This document shows positions 9,218 to 17,345 of a DNA stretch of 35,426 nucleotides, piece after piece. The position numbers and the translations under genes are program-made. Under the pieces are notes generated by a model. That model was not told the origin of the DNA. It did not search any database and was given only the letters and a program-made list of their open reading frames with translations. Origin of the DNA: Deltaproteobacteria bacterium (GTDB lineage: Bacteria > Myxococcota_A > Polyangia > Haliangiales > JADYYK01); the NCBI GenBank assembly GCA_020853705.1, contig JADYYK010000025.1, forward strand, positions 1 to 35,426, written 5' to 3'. Numbering within the stretch: the stretch's first letter is position 1; every line of letters starts with the position of its first letter.

Positions 9218-10198
9218 ATGCTCCGCCGCACTCGCCTACTCTCGCTCGCGCTCGCCCTGATCAGCAGCCTCGCCGTCCCCGTCGCTCTCACCGGGTGCGG
9301 CGGCAGCGGCGGCGGCCCGGTGGCCCTGGCCAACGTGCCCGCCGAGTTCGTCGACGCGGTCTGCACCTGGCAGACGCGCTGTCACGCCTTCAACAGCAAG
9401 TCCTCCTGCGAGAAGGTCGTCTTCGCCGACGTCGACTCCGAGGTCGGCAGCGCGCAGGCTGGCCGCGCCACCTATGACGCCGCCAAGGCCGGCGACTGCA
9501 TCGACTCGATCCGCGACACCGGCTGCGGCGTGCAGTCCTTCTTCGACGCCCTGAACAGCAGCAGCTGCGCGCAGGTCTTCACCGGCACCGTCGCCGTCGG
9601 CGGCACCTGCATCACCAACGTCGACTGCGCCGCCAATGGCCGCTGCGAGCACACCGGCGGCAACTGCGACCCCGACGTGTCGTGCTGCATGGGCACCTGC
9701 ACCGCCGGCCCGGCCATCAACCAGCCCGTGGGCACCACCTGCACCTCGTCGAACAACTGTGCCGACGGCCTGTACTGCAGGTCGGCCACCGGCGGCGGCG
9801 CCCGCTCCTGCGCCACCCGCATCACCCTGGAGAACGCCCAGTGTGATCGCGAGGACGCCTGCGCGTCACCGCTGGTGTGCACCGGCGCCGCTGACGCCAA
9901 CCCGACCTGTCGCCGCCTGCCCGCCGAGGGCGGCACCTGCGATCCCAACCTCCAGATCGCCTGCAACTTCGTCTTCGATCGCTGCGATCCCACCACCCTC
10001 AAGTGCGTGCGTCTGCCCAGCGCCGGTCAGCCCTGCGAGGAGGTCTGCCTCGGCGACTCCAGCTGCAAGAACGGCACCTGCGTCGCCAACGTCGGCGAGA
10101 ACGCCCCCTGCGGCGGCAGCAACCCGAACTGCTCGGGCGATCTCGACTGCGACGAGGGCACCTGCAAGAAGCCCACGCCCGCGCCGGTCTGTCCGTAG
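9218..10198 (+). CDS. Cys-rich repeat lipoprotein
   Basis: A long signal (MLRRTR, hydrophobic core) ends at lipobox LTGC (C27), and a 'ggagga' ribosome binding site lies before the ATG. Residues 35-125 form a helical Cys-containing domain ('VDAVCTWQTRC...SCEKVV'). From about 125 the protein is a chain of short Cys-rich repeats of the form 'G..C....DCA....C', roughly five units. These resemble the Dickkopf-like repeats common in myxobacterial surface lipoproteins. No catalytic motif is visible. A surface or binding role is likely but unproven. It ends in a Lys/Pro-rich tail. The stop is followed by C-rich sequence without a clear hairpin. Confidence 0.8.
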   Translation: MLRRTRLLSLALALISSLAVPVALTGCGGSGGGPVALANVPAEFVDAVCTWQTRCHAFNSKSSCEKVVFADVDSEVGSAQAGRATYDAAKAGDCIDSIRDTGCGVQSFFDALNSSSCAQVFTGTVAVGGTCITNVDCAANGRCEHTGGNCDPDVSCCMGTCTAGPAINQPVGTTCTSSNNCADGLYCRSATGGGARSCATRITLENAQCDREDACASPLVCTGAADANPTCRRLPAEGGTCDPNLQIACNFVFDRCDPTTLKCVRLPSAGQPCEEVCLGDSSCKNGTCVANVGENAPCGGSNPNCSGDLDCDEGTCKKPTPAPVCP

Positions 10199-10237
10199 CC
10201 CCGCTGCCGCCCCCGCTCCCCGCTCCGCGCCCGCCTG

Positions 10238-11995
10238 CTAGGCGCTGACGAACTGCCGCTCCACCAGCCTGCGATACAGCCCCTCGGTCGCCATCAGCTC
10301 GCCGTGGCGACCCGACTGCACGATCTGGCCGCCCTCGACCACCACCACCCGATCCGCGTGCATGACCGTGCTCAGCCGGTGTGCGATCACCAGCGTGGTG
10401 CGCCCCTTCATCAGGCGATCCAGCGCCTGCTGCACCAGGTGCTCGCTCTCGGCGTCGAGCGCCGAGGTGGCCTCGTCGAGCACCAGGATGCGCGGATCCT
10501 TGAGCAGCGCGCGCGCGATGGCCACGCGCTGCTTCTGGCCGCCTGACAGCTGCACACCGCGCTCGCCGACCCGGGTCTTGTGCCCCTCCGGGAAGGCCCA
10601 CACGAAGTCGTGTGCGTTGGCGGCCCGCAGCGCGGCGCGGACCTCGTCGTCGCTGGCGTCGGCGCGCCCGTAGCGCACGTTCTCCTCGATGGTGCCCGAC
10701 AAGAGGATGGGCTCCTGCGCGACCACCCCGATCTGCTTGCGCAGCCAGGTCGGATCCAGCTCGCGCACGTCGCGCCCATCGAGCAGCACGCGCCCCTGCT
10801 GCGGGTCGTACAGGCGCCCGAGCAGCGCCGCCACGGTCGACTTGCCGGCCCCCGACGGCCCCACCAGGGCGACCACCTCGCCGGGCGCCACCACCAGATC
10901 GACCCCGCGCAGCACCGGCACGTCGGGCCGCGCCGGATAGCTGAACTCGACCTTCTCCAGCGTGACCCGCCCGGTCACCGAGGCCGGCACCACGCCCCCG
11001 GTCAGCGCGATGGTCGGCTCGCGGTCGAGCAGCTCGAAGACGCGCTCGGCCGCGCCGCTGGCGCGCATGAAGTCGGTCCACAGCTCGCCCATGGCGCCCA
11101 GGCCCACCGCCACGATCAGCGTGTACAGCACGAACGAGGTCAACTGCCCGACCGACATGGCGTCGCGCATGACCAGCTTGCCGCCGTACCACAGCACCAG
11201 CGCGATGGCGCCGTAGGCGGCCAGCGTCGCCGCGCCCATGAAGGTCGCGCCGGCCACCGCGCGCTGTCGCGCCAGCTGGAAGGTGCGCTCGATGGCGGCG
11301 CCGTAGCGCTCGCCCTCCAGCGGCTCGGCGGTGAACGAGCGCACGGTACGGATGCCCGCGATGGCCTCGGCCGCGACGTTGCCGGCGTCGCCCAGCGCGT
11401 CCTGGGCCTGCTTGGACAGGCGCCGGATCCGCTTGCCATAGATCACCGCGCCCAGCGCCACCGCCGGCACCACCGACAGCATGATCAGCGTCAGCACCGG
11501 CGAGGTGTAGAACAGCAGGCCCACGCCACCGATCACCGAGGCGCCGTTGCGCAGCAGCATCGACACGTTGACGCTGACGGTGTTCTGCAAGACCGTGGTG
11601 TCGGAGGCCAGGCGGCTGCCCAGCTCGCCGGTGCGGCGCTCGTCGAAGAAGGCGATCTCCTGCGCCAGCACGTGCTCGTACAGGGTGCGCCGGAGGCGCG
11701 CCACCACGCGCTCGCCGGCCAGCGTGAACATCACGTAGCGCAGCGCGATGGCCACCGCCTGCAGGGCGAAGATCACGATCATGCCCAGGGCGGCGTTGTC
11801 GATCACGCTGCTGCCAGCGCCCGGGCCGGAGCCCTTGTCCTTGGCCAGCGCGCCATCCACGATCATGCGCACCGCCTGCGGATAGGCCAGGCTCATGGCG
11901 CTGGCCAGCAGCAGGAAGATGGTGCCGACCAGGATGCGTCGCCACTCCGGCCGGGCCAGCGCGAGCAGGCGCCGATAGGGAACGCCTCGGCTCAT
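10238..11995 (-). CDS. ABC exporter, MsbA/BmrA-like half-transporter
   Basis: The 585-residue fusion of a six-helix membrane domain (about residues 1-310) and an ATPase (about 345-580) has the usual length for the family. The nucleotide-binding domain has Walker A GPSGAGKST, Q-loop 'VAQEP', signature LSGGQKQR, Walker B ILVLDEATSALD and the switch His in 'IAHRLS', so it should be active as a homodimer. Substrates in the family are lipids, peptides or drugs; none can be assigned here. The ATG at 11995 follows a strongly structured leader. The first 57 bp of the gene are repeated exactly upstream at 12108-12164. A longer in-frame extension to 12193 exists, but it is low-complexity and lacks family similarity. 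Confidence 0.92.
   Translation of the reverse strand: MSRGVPYRRLLALARPEWRRILVGTIFLLLASAMSLAYPQAVRMIVDGALAKDKGSGPGAGSSVIDNAALGMIVIFALQAVAIALRYVMFTLAGERVVARLRRTLYEHVLAQEIAFFDERRTGELGSRLASDTTVLQNTVSVNVSMLLRNGASVIGGVGLLFYTSPVLTLIMLSVVPAVALGAVIYGKRIRRLSKQAQDALGDAGNVAAEAIAGIRTVRSFTAEPLEGERYGAAIERTFQLARQRAVAGATFMGAATLAAYGAIALVLWYGGKLVMRDAMSVGQLTSFVLYTLIVAVGLGAMGELWTDFMRASGAAERVFELLDREPTIALTGGVVPASVTGRVTLEKVEFSYPARPDVPVLRGVDLVVAPGEVVALVGPSGAGKSTVAALLGRLYDPQQGRVLLDGRDVRELDPTWLRKQIGVVAQEPILLSGTIEENVRYGRADASDDEVRAALRAANAHDFVWAFPEGHKTRVGERGVQLSGGQKQRVAIARALLKDPRILVLDEATSALDAESEHLVQQALDRLMKGRTTLVIAHRLSTVMHADRVVVVEGGQIVQSGRHGELMATEGLYRRLVERQFVSA
11938..11994 (-). repeat. 57-bp direct repeat, copy 1 (inside the ABC gene start)
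   Basis: These are the first codons of the ABC exporter (from the second base of the ATG inward). They are identical over 57 bp to 12108-12164, and the offset is 170 bp. Confidence 0.9.
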
Positions 11996-12051
11996 CGTGC
12001 CCCGGACCGCCGCGCCCCGCCCCCGCGCGCATGACGCGCGGTGGGGGGAGG

Positions 12052-12074
12052 CTCGCTGGGCTCGGCCCAGCGAG
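12052..12074. other. Hairpin between the 57-bp repeats
   Basis: A perfect 10-bp stem (ctcgctgggc / gcccagcgag) with a TCG loop lies in the 113-bp segment between the two 57-bp copies. A smaller cgcgcg hairpin lies at about 12025-12040. In the ABC gene's transcript both would sit in the leader just before the start codon. Confidence 0.7.
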
Positions 12075-12107
12075 GGCGGACGGGAACGTCCCCCTGACGG
12101 TGCATCC

Positions 12108-12164
12108 GTCGCCACTCCGGCCGGGCCAGCGCGAGCAGGCGCCGATAGGGAACGCCTCGGCTCA
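12108..12164 (-). repeat. 57-bp direct repeat, copy 2 (upstream of the ABC gene)
   Basis: This is an exact copy of the ABC exporter's first codons. The ATG is replaced by TTG (12165-12163). From it a 58-codon reading frame begins LSRGVPYRRLLALARPEW, like the real protein, then diverges and stops with a TGA that overlaps the true ATG at 11995. It is either a vestige of a duplication or a leader ORF coupled to the gene. The rest of 12000-12218 shows no other gene. Confidence 0.85.
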
Positions 12165-12218
12165 AGCTGTGGTGGTCCCCATGACCACCTCATATCGCAG
12201 AAAGCGCGGGCGACGCCG

Positions 12219-13610
12219 TCAGTTCACCGTCGGACGGGGGCCGGGCAGTGGGGTCAGGCAGCGCACCTGGCTCTCCAGCCCGACCACCGACTGGGTGGGC
12301 TCGCGATCGATCTGGATCTCGAGCTGGGCCGGGGAGGTCGCCGCCGGGCATTCGACCGGGTCGAGCACCGCGCGCCAGCACGGCCTGCCGGCGCCGTCGG
12401 CGCACGCCGGCAGGGTGTCGTCGGCCCGCCCGGCGCCGACGTCGGTCACCGTGCACCAGACCCCGTAGGCGGCGCCCTCGACCGGGGTCGCCACCGGATC
12501 GTCCGGCGGCAGCTGCAGCACCTCACCCTTGACGCAGGGGCTGGCCACCTTGCGCGTGATGACGTCGGCGATGGCGCGCAGCGCCGGCGTGAAGTCGTCG
12601 GCGCAGATCGAGGTCACCACGCCGGCGTCCTGGAAGGCGCCGATGAACTGGGCCAGACGCACCGACGGTCGCGCCGTGCGCTGCCCGTTGCCGGTGCACA
12701 CCGAGGCCAGGTCGGTGTTGCCGTCTACCACCTGGCTGCGCACGCCGGCGGCGCCGCCCACGATGGCCGCGGTGATGACGCGATCGCCCTTGAGGCCGCG
12801 CAGGAAGTCGACGTAGCCCTGCACGCTGGCGCTGAGCGGCGAGCTCTCGTTGGAGCGGCACCCGGTCTTGACCCCGGGGTTCTGCCGCGACAGGGACTCG
12901 CTGCACACCACGCCGTGCTCGAAGCAGCGATAGCTGTCGAGGCCGCCCAGCGCCGGATCGGGCGCGAACAGGCCGGCCCCCACGCGCGCCGAGCAGTCGT
13001 CCTCGTCGGCCAGCACGACGACGACCAGGTAGGAGTCGGGGCGCAGGAAGTCGGGGTTCAGGCCAGGCGACAGCGCGCGCTTCATGGCCTCGAGGTGCTG
13101 CTCGAACTGGCAGCCCTGGGTGCCCAGGCGCGCGATGCAGGCGAAGACCTGGTCGAGCGGCCCCTGGTAGTTCCGCTTGCGCGTGCCATCGGCCAGCCGC
13201 TCGTCGACCAGAAAGCGGCTGCCGCTGTCGAGCCGGCAGCTGGCGCCGCTGCGGGCGCCGACGCGGAAGCGGCCGTCATCGTTCTGCGCCGGGCACGACG
13301 ACGACGAGAACGGCTCGGTGCCCACGCTGGAGGACACCACACCGATGTGCACGCTGGGCAGCCCGCCGGGCAGCGCCTCCAGCGCGCGGCTCAGCTCGGA
13401 GAAGCGCGCCGCCAGGCTGGCCTGCTCGTCCTCCATCGAGCCGGAGTCATCGATCACGAACAGGATGTCGAGGGCGACCTCGCGATCCTGATCGAAGCGA
13501 TTGAAGATCTCGCCCCCGCCGGCCGGGATGGGGGTGTGGACCTCGTGCGGGGTGCAGGCGCTCAGGCCGAGGACGGTGCACAGCGGGAGCAGGCGGGTCA
13601 CAGGTCGCAT
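12219..13610 (-). CDS. VWA-domain lipoprotein
   Basis: The 463-residue protein starts at the ATG at 13610 with 'ggagg' eight bases upstream. Its signal has lipobox LSAC. A von Willebrand A domain starts near residue 46. 'LDILFVIDDSGSMEDEQ' contains the MIDAS motif D54-x-S56-x-S58, and 'VVVVLADEDDCS' is a later strand with acidic residues. Many Cys in the second half suggest disulfides. Such lipoproteins are frequent in Myxococcota and are thought to bind ligands at the surface. The partner is unknown. It is separated from the ABC gene by about 220 bp with hairpins, so a shared transcript is uncertain. Confidence 0.85.
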   Translation of the reverse strand: MRPVTRLLPLCTVLGLSACTPHEVHTPIPAGGGEIFNRFDQDREVALDILFVIDDSGSMEDEQASLAARFSELSRALEALPGGLPSVHIGVVSSSVGTEPFSSSSCPAQNDDGRFRVGARSGASCRLDSGSRFLVDERLADGTRKRNYQGPLDQVFACIARLGTQGCQFEQHLEAMKRALSPGLNPDFLRPDSYLVVVVLADEDDCSARVGAGLFAPDPALGGLDSYRCFEHGVVCSESLSRQNPGVKTGCRSNESSPLSASVQGYVDFLRGLKGDRVITAAIVGGAAGVRSQVVDGNTDLASVCTGNGQRTARPSVRLAQFIGAFQDAGVVTSICADDFTPALRAIADVITRKVASPCVKGEVLQLPPDDPVATPVEGAAYGVWCTVTDVGAGRADDTLPACADGAGRPCWRAVLDPVECPAATSPAQLEIQIDREPTQSVVGLESQVRCLTPLPGPRPTVN

Positions 13611-13635
13611 CGTGGGGCCTCCGATCAGGTGGAGG

Positions 13636-13709
13636 CCGGAACGGAACGAAACAGCTCACGCCCCCCGGAGCGGAGCTCCGGGGGCGTGAGCTGTTTCGTC
13701 CCGTTCCGG
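13636..13709. repeat. 74-bp near-perfect inverted repeat in a divergent promoter region
   Basis: The left arm 13636-13671 (36 nt) and right arm 13675-13709 (35 nt) pair over their whole length with one mismatch and one extra C, around a GGA loop. On the plus strand a tail of 'ttccgg', 'tccgg' and 'ttccg' words follows to about 13743. It sits between the divergent genes 12219-13610 and 13786-14796, 26 bp from the VWA start. It has the hairpin-plus-TCCG-tail layout seen at several gene ends, but no plus-strand gene ends here. Confidence 0.9.
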
Positions 13710-13785
13710 TCCGGTTCCGTTCCGTTTCCGGCTCCGGGTCCGCCAGGAAACTTGCCGCATCCCCCCACAGGGGCTCGAATGAGAC

Positions 13786-14796
13786 ATGACGCACCGCACG
13801 CTCTGGCTCGCCGCGGCCCTGCTCACCTCGGTCGCCAGCGCCCAGCCGGCCGACGCCCCCGCCGCGGCGCCACCGGTGACACTGCACGAGATCGCCCTCT
13901 TCTACAGCGGCACCGCCGGCCCGCTGCCGGCGCCGCCCGCGCTGTCGTCGCGTCCCGCCGAGCGCGCCCTCGACCTGTCGCCGCCCGACGCCCTGGCCGA
14001 GCGCCCGCTGCCCGAGAGCAGCGCCGGCGCGGGCAGCGGCACCGAGCGCGCCGAGACCGGCGGCCCGCGCACCGAGCAGCAGCGCGCCGCCGACCGCGAG
14101 CGCCCGCGCACGCCGGTGCAGGCCTTCATCTTCGTCAGCGCCCCCGCCGACAGCGCGCTCGAGGTCACCGCGCGCTACCCGGGCGGCACCCCGCTGGCGT
14201 GGACGCCGGCCGCGCAGGTGGTGACCGACGAGCCGCTGCTGGCCTGGACCGGCACCGTCAGCGCGCGGGTGCGCCTGCCGCGCATCGACCGTGATCACTT
14301 CTGGGCCGCGCTGCGTCGCCTGTCGCCGGGCGCCTTCTCGACCGGCGCCGCCGGCAGCGGCGAGCGCTTCCTGCACCACCAGGGGCTGATCGAGGTCAGC
14401 GCGCCGTTCACCGTGTCGCGCCAGGGCGTGTCGCCCAGCCAGGTCGTGGTGCGCGCCGCCGGCATGGAGCGGCTGCTCTGGCTCAGCGTCGACGGTCGCG
14501 TGCGCCGGGTCCGCATACCGGCCGGCGACAGCGAGCTGGCGGTCGACCTCGGCGCCTCTGGCGGCATGGAGCTGCCCGCCTTCCGCCGCGAGCTCGAGCG
14601 CGCCCTCGAGGATCGCGGCCTGAGCACCGGCGAGGCGCGCGCTGCGCTGGCGACCTGGCAGACCCTGCTGATGTCGCGCGACGCCCACGCCATCATGCTG
14701 ATGCCGCGCAACCTGCTCGACCGCACCCTGCCACTGACCGCGTCGCCCGCCCCGGCAGAGCTGGTGCGGGTCGCGCTGCTCGTCCAGGACCTCTGA
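13786..14796 (+). CDS. Exported protein of unknown function
   Basis: The 336-residue protein starts with a signal peptide (MTHRTLWLAAALLTSVASAQ, cleavage after ASA). An Ala/Pro-rich section and an Arg/Glu/Thr-rich low-complexity stretch (about 85-110) come before the main folded part. That part (about 115-336) has beta strands such as 'VQAFIFVSAPADSALEVTARY' and a helical segment 'ELPAFRRELERALEDRGLS' near the C-terminus. No catalytic motif or known family is recognised. It is probably periplasmic. Its last codons and stop form the left arm of a hairpin. Confidence 0.65.
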   Translation: MTHRTLWLAAALLTSVASAQPADAPAAAPPVTLHEIALFYSGTAGPLPAPPALSSRPAERALDLSPPDALAERPLPESSAGAGSGTERAETGGPRTEQQRAADRERPRTPVQAFIFVSAPADSALEVTARYPGGTPLAWTPAAQVVTDEPLLAWTGTVSARVRLPRIDRDHFWAALRRLSPGAFSTGAAGSGERFLHHQGLIEVSAPFTVSRQGVSPSQVVVRAAGMERLLWLSVDGRVRRVRIPAGDSELAVDLGASGGMELPAFRRELERALEDRGLSTGEARAALATWQTLLMSRDAHAIMLMPRNLLDRTLPLTASPAPAELVRVALLVQDL

Positions 14797-14840
14797 GACC
14801 GCCACGCGGTCTCGGAGTTCCTGTCCGTTCCGGTCCGCAG
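14785..14840 (+). terminator. Gene-end mirror hairpin with TCCG tail
   Basis: The left arm 14785-14802 contains the last codons and the TGA of the preceding gene. The right arm 14806-14823 is its complement at 16 of 18 positions (one of the other two is a G-U pair), with a CAC loop. The tail 'tccgttccggtccg' follows. There is no U-tract. It is proposed as a terminator from position and shape only. Confidence 0.65.
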
Positions 14841-14926
14841 GCAACCTCGGGCACACCCTGGCACTGATCCTCGCGCGGCCCTCGGCTTGCTCCGTCCTGC
14901 TCGCGAACCCAGGGGAGGCAAGCAAC

Positions 14927-15646
14927 ATGGGGATCTCGCAGCAGGTGACACCGGTCCGACGCGCTCCGGCCCTGACACGTGCGCTGCGTCGTGCGCACCT
15001 GGTGATGCTGGTCATCACGCCGCTGATCGTGCTCGCCGCGGCCCGCCCGGCGCGCGCCTGCGGCTGGCACTCCGACGACGCCAGCGACGCCGGTGACGAT
15101 GACGACCACCGCCCCTCCGCGACCGCCACCTCTTCACGGCGCGAGCCTGTGCGGCACCGCGAGTGGTGGGTCGGCTTCGTGCCCGGCCTGAGCGCGGTCA
15201 GCTACCGCCCCACCAAGGGGCCGGCCTGGCGTGGCGTCGGCGCCAGCCTGACCCTGGTCGGCTGGATGGCCAACGGCCACCGCTCGGGCAGCCTGGGCTT
15301 CGACGTCGCGGTGCTGGGCACCGGCGCGGGCAGCACCGGCGTCTCCGCCGACGCCACGCCCCCCGACGACGGTCGCCGCATGACCATGTGGCGCTTCGCC
15401 GCCGACTCCAGCTTCGAGCGCAGCGCGCGACCGTTCCTGCTGCCGTACTGGTCGGTCGGCGCTGGCGCCATCACCGAGGCCGCGCTGGGCGACCACAGCC
15501 TGCTCGACGCCTCGGTCGGGGTCCACGTGGTGCGCACCCGCCGGGTCATGCTCGACGTCGCCGCCGGGCTGGTGTTGCCGCTCGATGCCGCGGATCGCCT
15601 GGTCGGCAGCCGGATCGACAGCAAGCTGGTCATCGGCCTCTGGTAG
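14927..15646 (+). CDS. Exported envelope protein, possible beta barrel
   Basis: The ATG at 14927 follows 'ggggaggc', a strong ribosome binding site. The N-terminal region is long and basic, followed by a hydrophobic segment (about residues 25-42, cleavage near 'ARACG'). An Asp/His/Ser-rich spacer 'DDASDAGDDDDHR' comes next. From about residue 80 the protein has alternating amphipathic strands with Gly and Trp ('WWVGFVPGLSAVSYRP', 'YWSVGAGAITEAAL') and ends '...LVIGLW', an aromatic C-terminus typical of outer-membrane barrels. No family is assigned. It lies between two other envelope genes on the same strand. Confidence 0.65.
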   Translation: MGISQQVTPVRRAPALTRALRRAHLVMLVITPLIVLAAARPARACGWHSDDASDAGDDDDHRPSATATSSRREPVRHREWWVGFVPGLSAVSYRPTKGPAWRGVGASLTLVGWMANGHRSGSLGFDVAVLGTGAGSTGVSADATPPDDGRRMTMWRFAADSSFERSARPFLLPYWSVGAGAITEAALGDHSLLDASVGVHVVRTRRVMLDVAAGLVLPLDAADRLVGSRIDSKLVIGLW

Positions 15647-15770
15647 GCACCGAACGCGGCCCCTGATCGCGATGTCGGCCCCGCGCCGCCGGCCCGCGCC
15701 GCAAGTGGCGTGATTCACTCGAGGTGGCCGCGCCGCGCCGCTGGCCACGTTCTTGCTGAAGCACCCAGCC

Positions 15771-16421
15771 ATGAGACTGGCCATTTCAGCGCTGTTTTCC
15801 GCCACCCTGCTCGGCCTCACCGGCCCGGCCTGGGCCCAGGTGCCCCCCGCCACCCCGTCCACCAGGGCCCCGGCCGTGCTGGACGACGAGGAGCCCCGCC
15901 AGCCCATCGACGCTGACATCTCGCAGATCAACGGCGTCCCGGTCCCGGTCGGCTCGCACAACGAGTACCACTACTCGTTCAAGCGCTGGAACGTGTCGAC
16001 CAACCCGCTGGGCTGGGTGCTCGGCACCTACGGGGTGTCGGTCGGCTATGGCATGCACCAGAACTTCGCGATCCGGGGCGACCTGAACTACTTCCGCTCC
16101 CTGGAGACCGACGCTGAGGGCTTCGAGCTCGGCGTCGCGCTGCCGATCTACCTGCGCCGCACCTACCAGGGCCCCTTCCTCGAGCCGGGCATCATCATCC
16201 GTGACTTCAGCTATCAGCCCGGCGACAGCGCCGACGGTCAGCGCACCTACGGCCCACAGGTGCTGATTGGCTGGCACTGGACCTGGGACAGCGGTCTCAA
16301 CGTCGCGCTGGCCGCGGGCGCCGGCCGCAACTTCGCCGCCGACGCCCCACCGGCGGATGGCTGTTGTAGCGAACCCAAGGTGTTCGCGAACGGTTACCTT
16401 CGCTTCGGCTACGCCTTCTAG
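15771..16421 (+). CDS. Outer-membrane beta-barrel protein, DUF3575-like
   Basis: The ATG at 15771 gives a signal peptide ending 'GPAWAQ'. After a short Pro/Asp-rich spacer the sequence 'RWNVSTNPLGWVLGTYGVSVGYGMHQNFAIRGDLNYF' has the N-P-L-G pattern of DUF3575-type barrels, and the chain ends in 'LRFGYAF', a C-terminal Phe barrel signal. The upstream TTG at 15753 would extend the signal unusually. The function of the family is not known. The final codons and stop are mirrored directly downstream as a hairpin. The gene converges on 16477-17268. Confidence 0.75.
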   Translation: MRLAISALFSATLLGLTGPAWAQVPPATPSTRAPAVLDDEEPRQPIDADISQINGVPVPVGSHNEYHYSFKRWNVSTNPLGWVLGTYGVSVGYGMHQNFAIRGDLNYFRSLETDAEGFELGVALPIYLRRTYQGPFLEPGIIIRDFSYQPGDSADGQRTYGPQVLIGWHWTWDSGLNVALAAGAGRNFAADAPPADGCCSEPKVFANGYLRFGYAF

Positions 16422-16476
16422 GCGTCGCCGAAGTGAAGGTAACCGCTCCGACTCCGACTCCGGCTCCGACCCCGCC
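16391..16476 (+). terminator. Gene-end mirror hairpin with TCCG tail, between convergent genes
   Basis: The left arm 16391-16415 is the coding end of the barrel gene. The loop 16416-16420 carries most of the TAG stop, and the right arm 16421-16445 is complementary at 23 of 25 positions (plus one G-U). The tail contains 'ctccgactccgactccggctccg'-type words up to the stop of the opposing gene. It fills the whole gap between the two stops and could stop transcription from both sides. Confidence 0.7.
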
Positions 16477-17268
16477 TCAGCTACGCGCCGGCAGCGCGCG
16501 CCTGACGAAGCGCTTGCCGTCCCACACGAAGCGCCCCGCCAGCGTGCCCGGCCGCCGCGGCGTGCCGCGACGCTGGAAGGCCTCGTGCTCGTCATCGAGG
16601 CGATCGCGCACCAGCGACACCAGGATCTCGCTGACCCCGGCCGCTGCCGCCGCCTTGCCGCGCCCACGCACGATCTCGATGCTGAAGGTGGCGCCGCCCG
16701 ACAGCGCGCCGATGTGGCCCGGCAGCGCCGCCTCCTCGACACGCTCCAGCTCGTCGAACACCGGACCGACGCCGAAGCCGCGCGGCCCGACCTGATAGAT
16801 GACAAAGTGCGTCAGGGTGACCTCATGCTCGGTGCGACGCACCCGCGTGACCAGCCGCGCCAGCACCTCGGGCGCGCCATCACCGGTCAGATCGCGCAGC
16901 TCCAGCGAGGTCACGTCGACGTTGCGTCCGATGCCCACGCTGCTCCAGCGCCCGTCGACCTCGGCCGCCAGCAGCGCGGGCCTCTCCCACTCGCTGGCCA
17001 GCGCCACGGCACGCCCGGCGCCGCCTGCCACCCGTCGCGACGCCACCGCGACGCGCAGCACCGCGTCGGCCGGGCGCTGCTCCGCCGCCAGCAGCTTGCC
17101 GAGGCCGGCGTCCACTGCGCCGGCCGGTCCCCCCGGGAGCGGTAGCCCCGAGTCGACCGGTATCCGGGCCGCCGGGCCGCCCGGCGCAGCACTGGCCACG
17201 CGCCCACCCAGCGCGCCCGCCACCGCCACCAGCATGCCCAGGCCCAGCCGTCGCGACATGCGCGCCAT
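16477..17268 (-). CDS. Exported protein of unknown function
   Basis: Starts at 17271, 17268 and 17259 are all possible. Each leads into a signal peptide 'MSRRLGLGMLVAVAGALGG' with cleavage near ASAA. The mature part begins with a Pro/Gly-rich region. It then has a beta-rich domain with 'SLELRDLTGDGAPEVLARL', a D-x-[TN]-G-D-G pattern like calcium-binding or FG-GAP repeats, and ends 'GRFVWDGKRFVRR'. No enzyme motif is recognised. It is divergent from the histidine phosphatase gene (77 bp apart) and convergent with the barrel gene. Confidence 0.65.
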   Translation of the reverse strand: MARMSRRLGLGMLVAVAGALGGRVASAAPGGPAARIPVDSGLPLPGGPAGAVDAGLGKLLAAEQRPADAVLRVAVASRRVAGGAGRAVALASEWERPALLAAEVDGRWSSVGIGRNVDVTSLELRDLTGDGAPEVLARLVTRVRRTEHEVTLTHFVIYQVGPRGFGVGPVFDELERVEEAALPGHIGALSGGATFSIEIVRGRGKAAAAAGVSEILVSLVRDRLDDEHEAFQRRGTPRRPGTLAGRFVWDGKRFVRRALPARS

Positions 17269-17345
17269 CATCCATCGCCACCGGGTCGGGTCAACCACAA
17301 ACCGCCCTGCGCCCAGAGAGGCCCGCGCGACGCTAGGAACCCCCC

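Noticed and set aside
10199..10237. C-rich sequence after the Cys-rich lipoprotein as a gene-end element
   Set aside because: It has ctccg-like words but no inverted repeat.
12219..13610. Extension of the ABC exporter upstream to 12193
   Set aside because: The added N-terminus is low-complexity Arg/Ala/Pro and the ATG at 11995 gives the usual exporter start.
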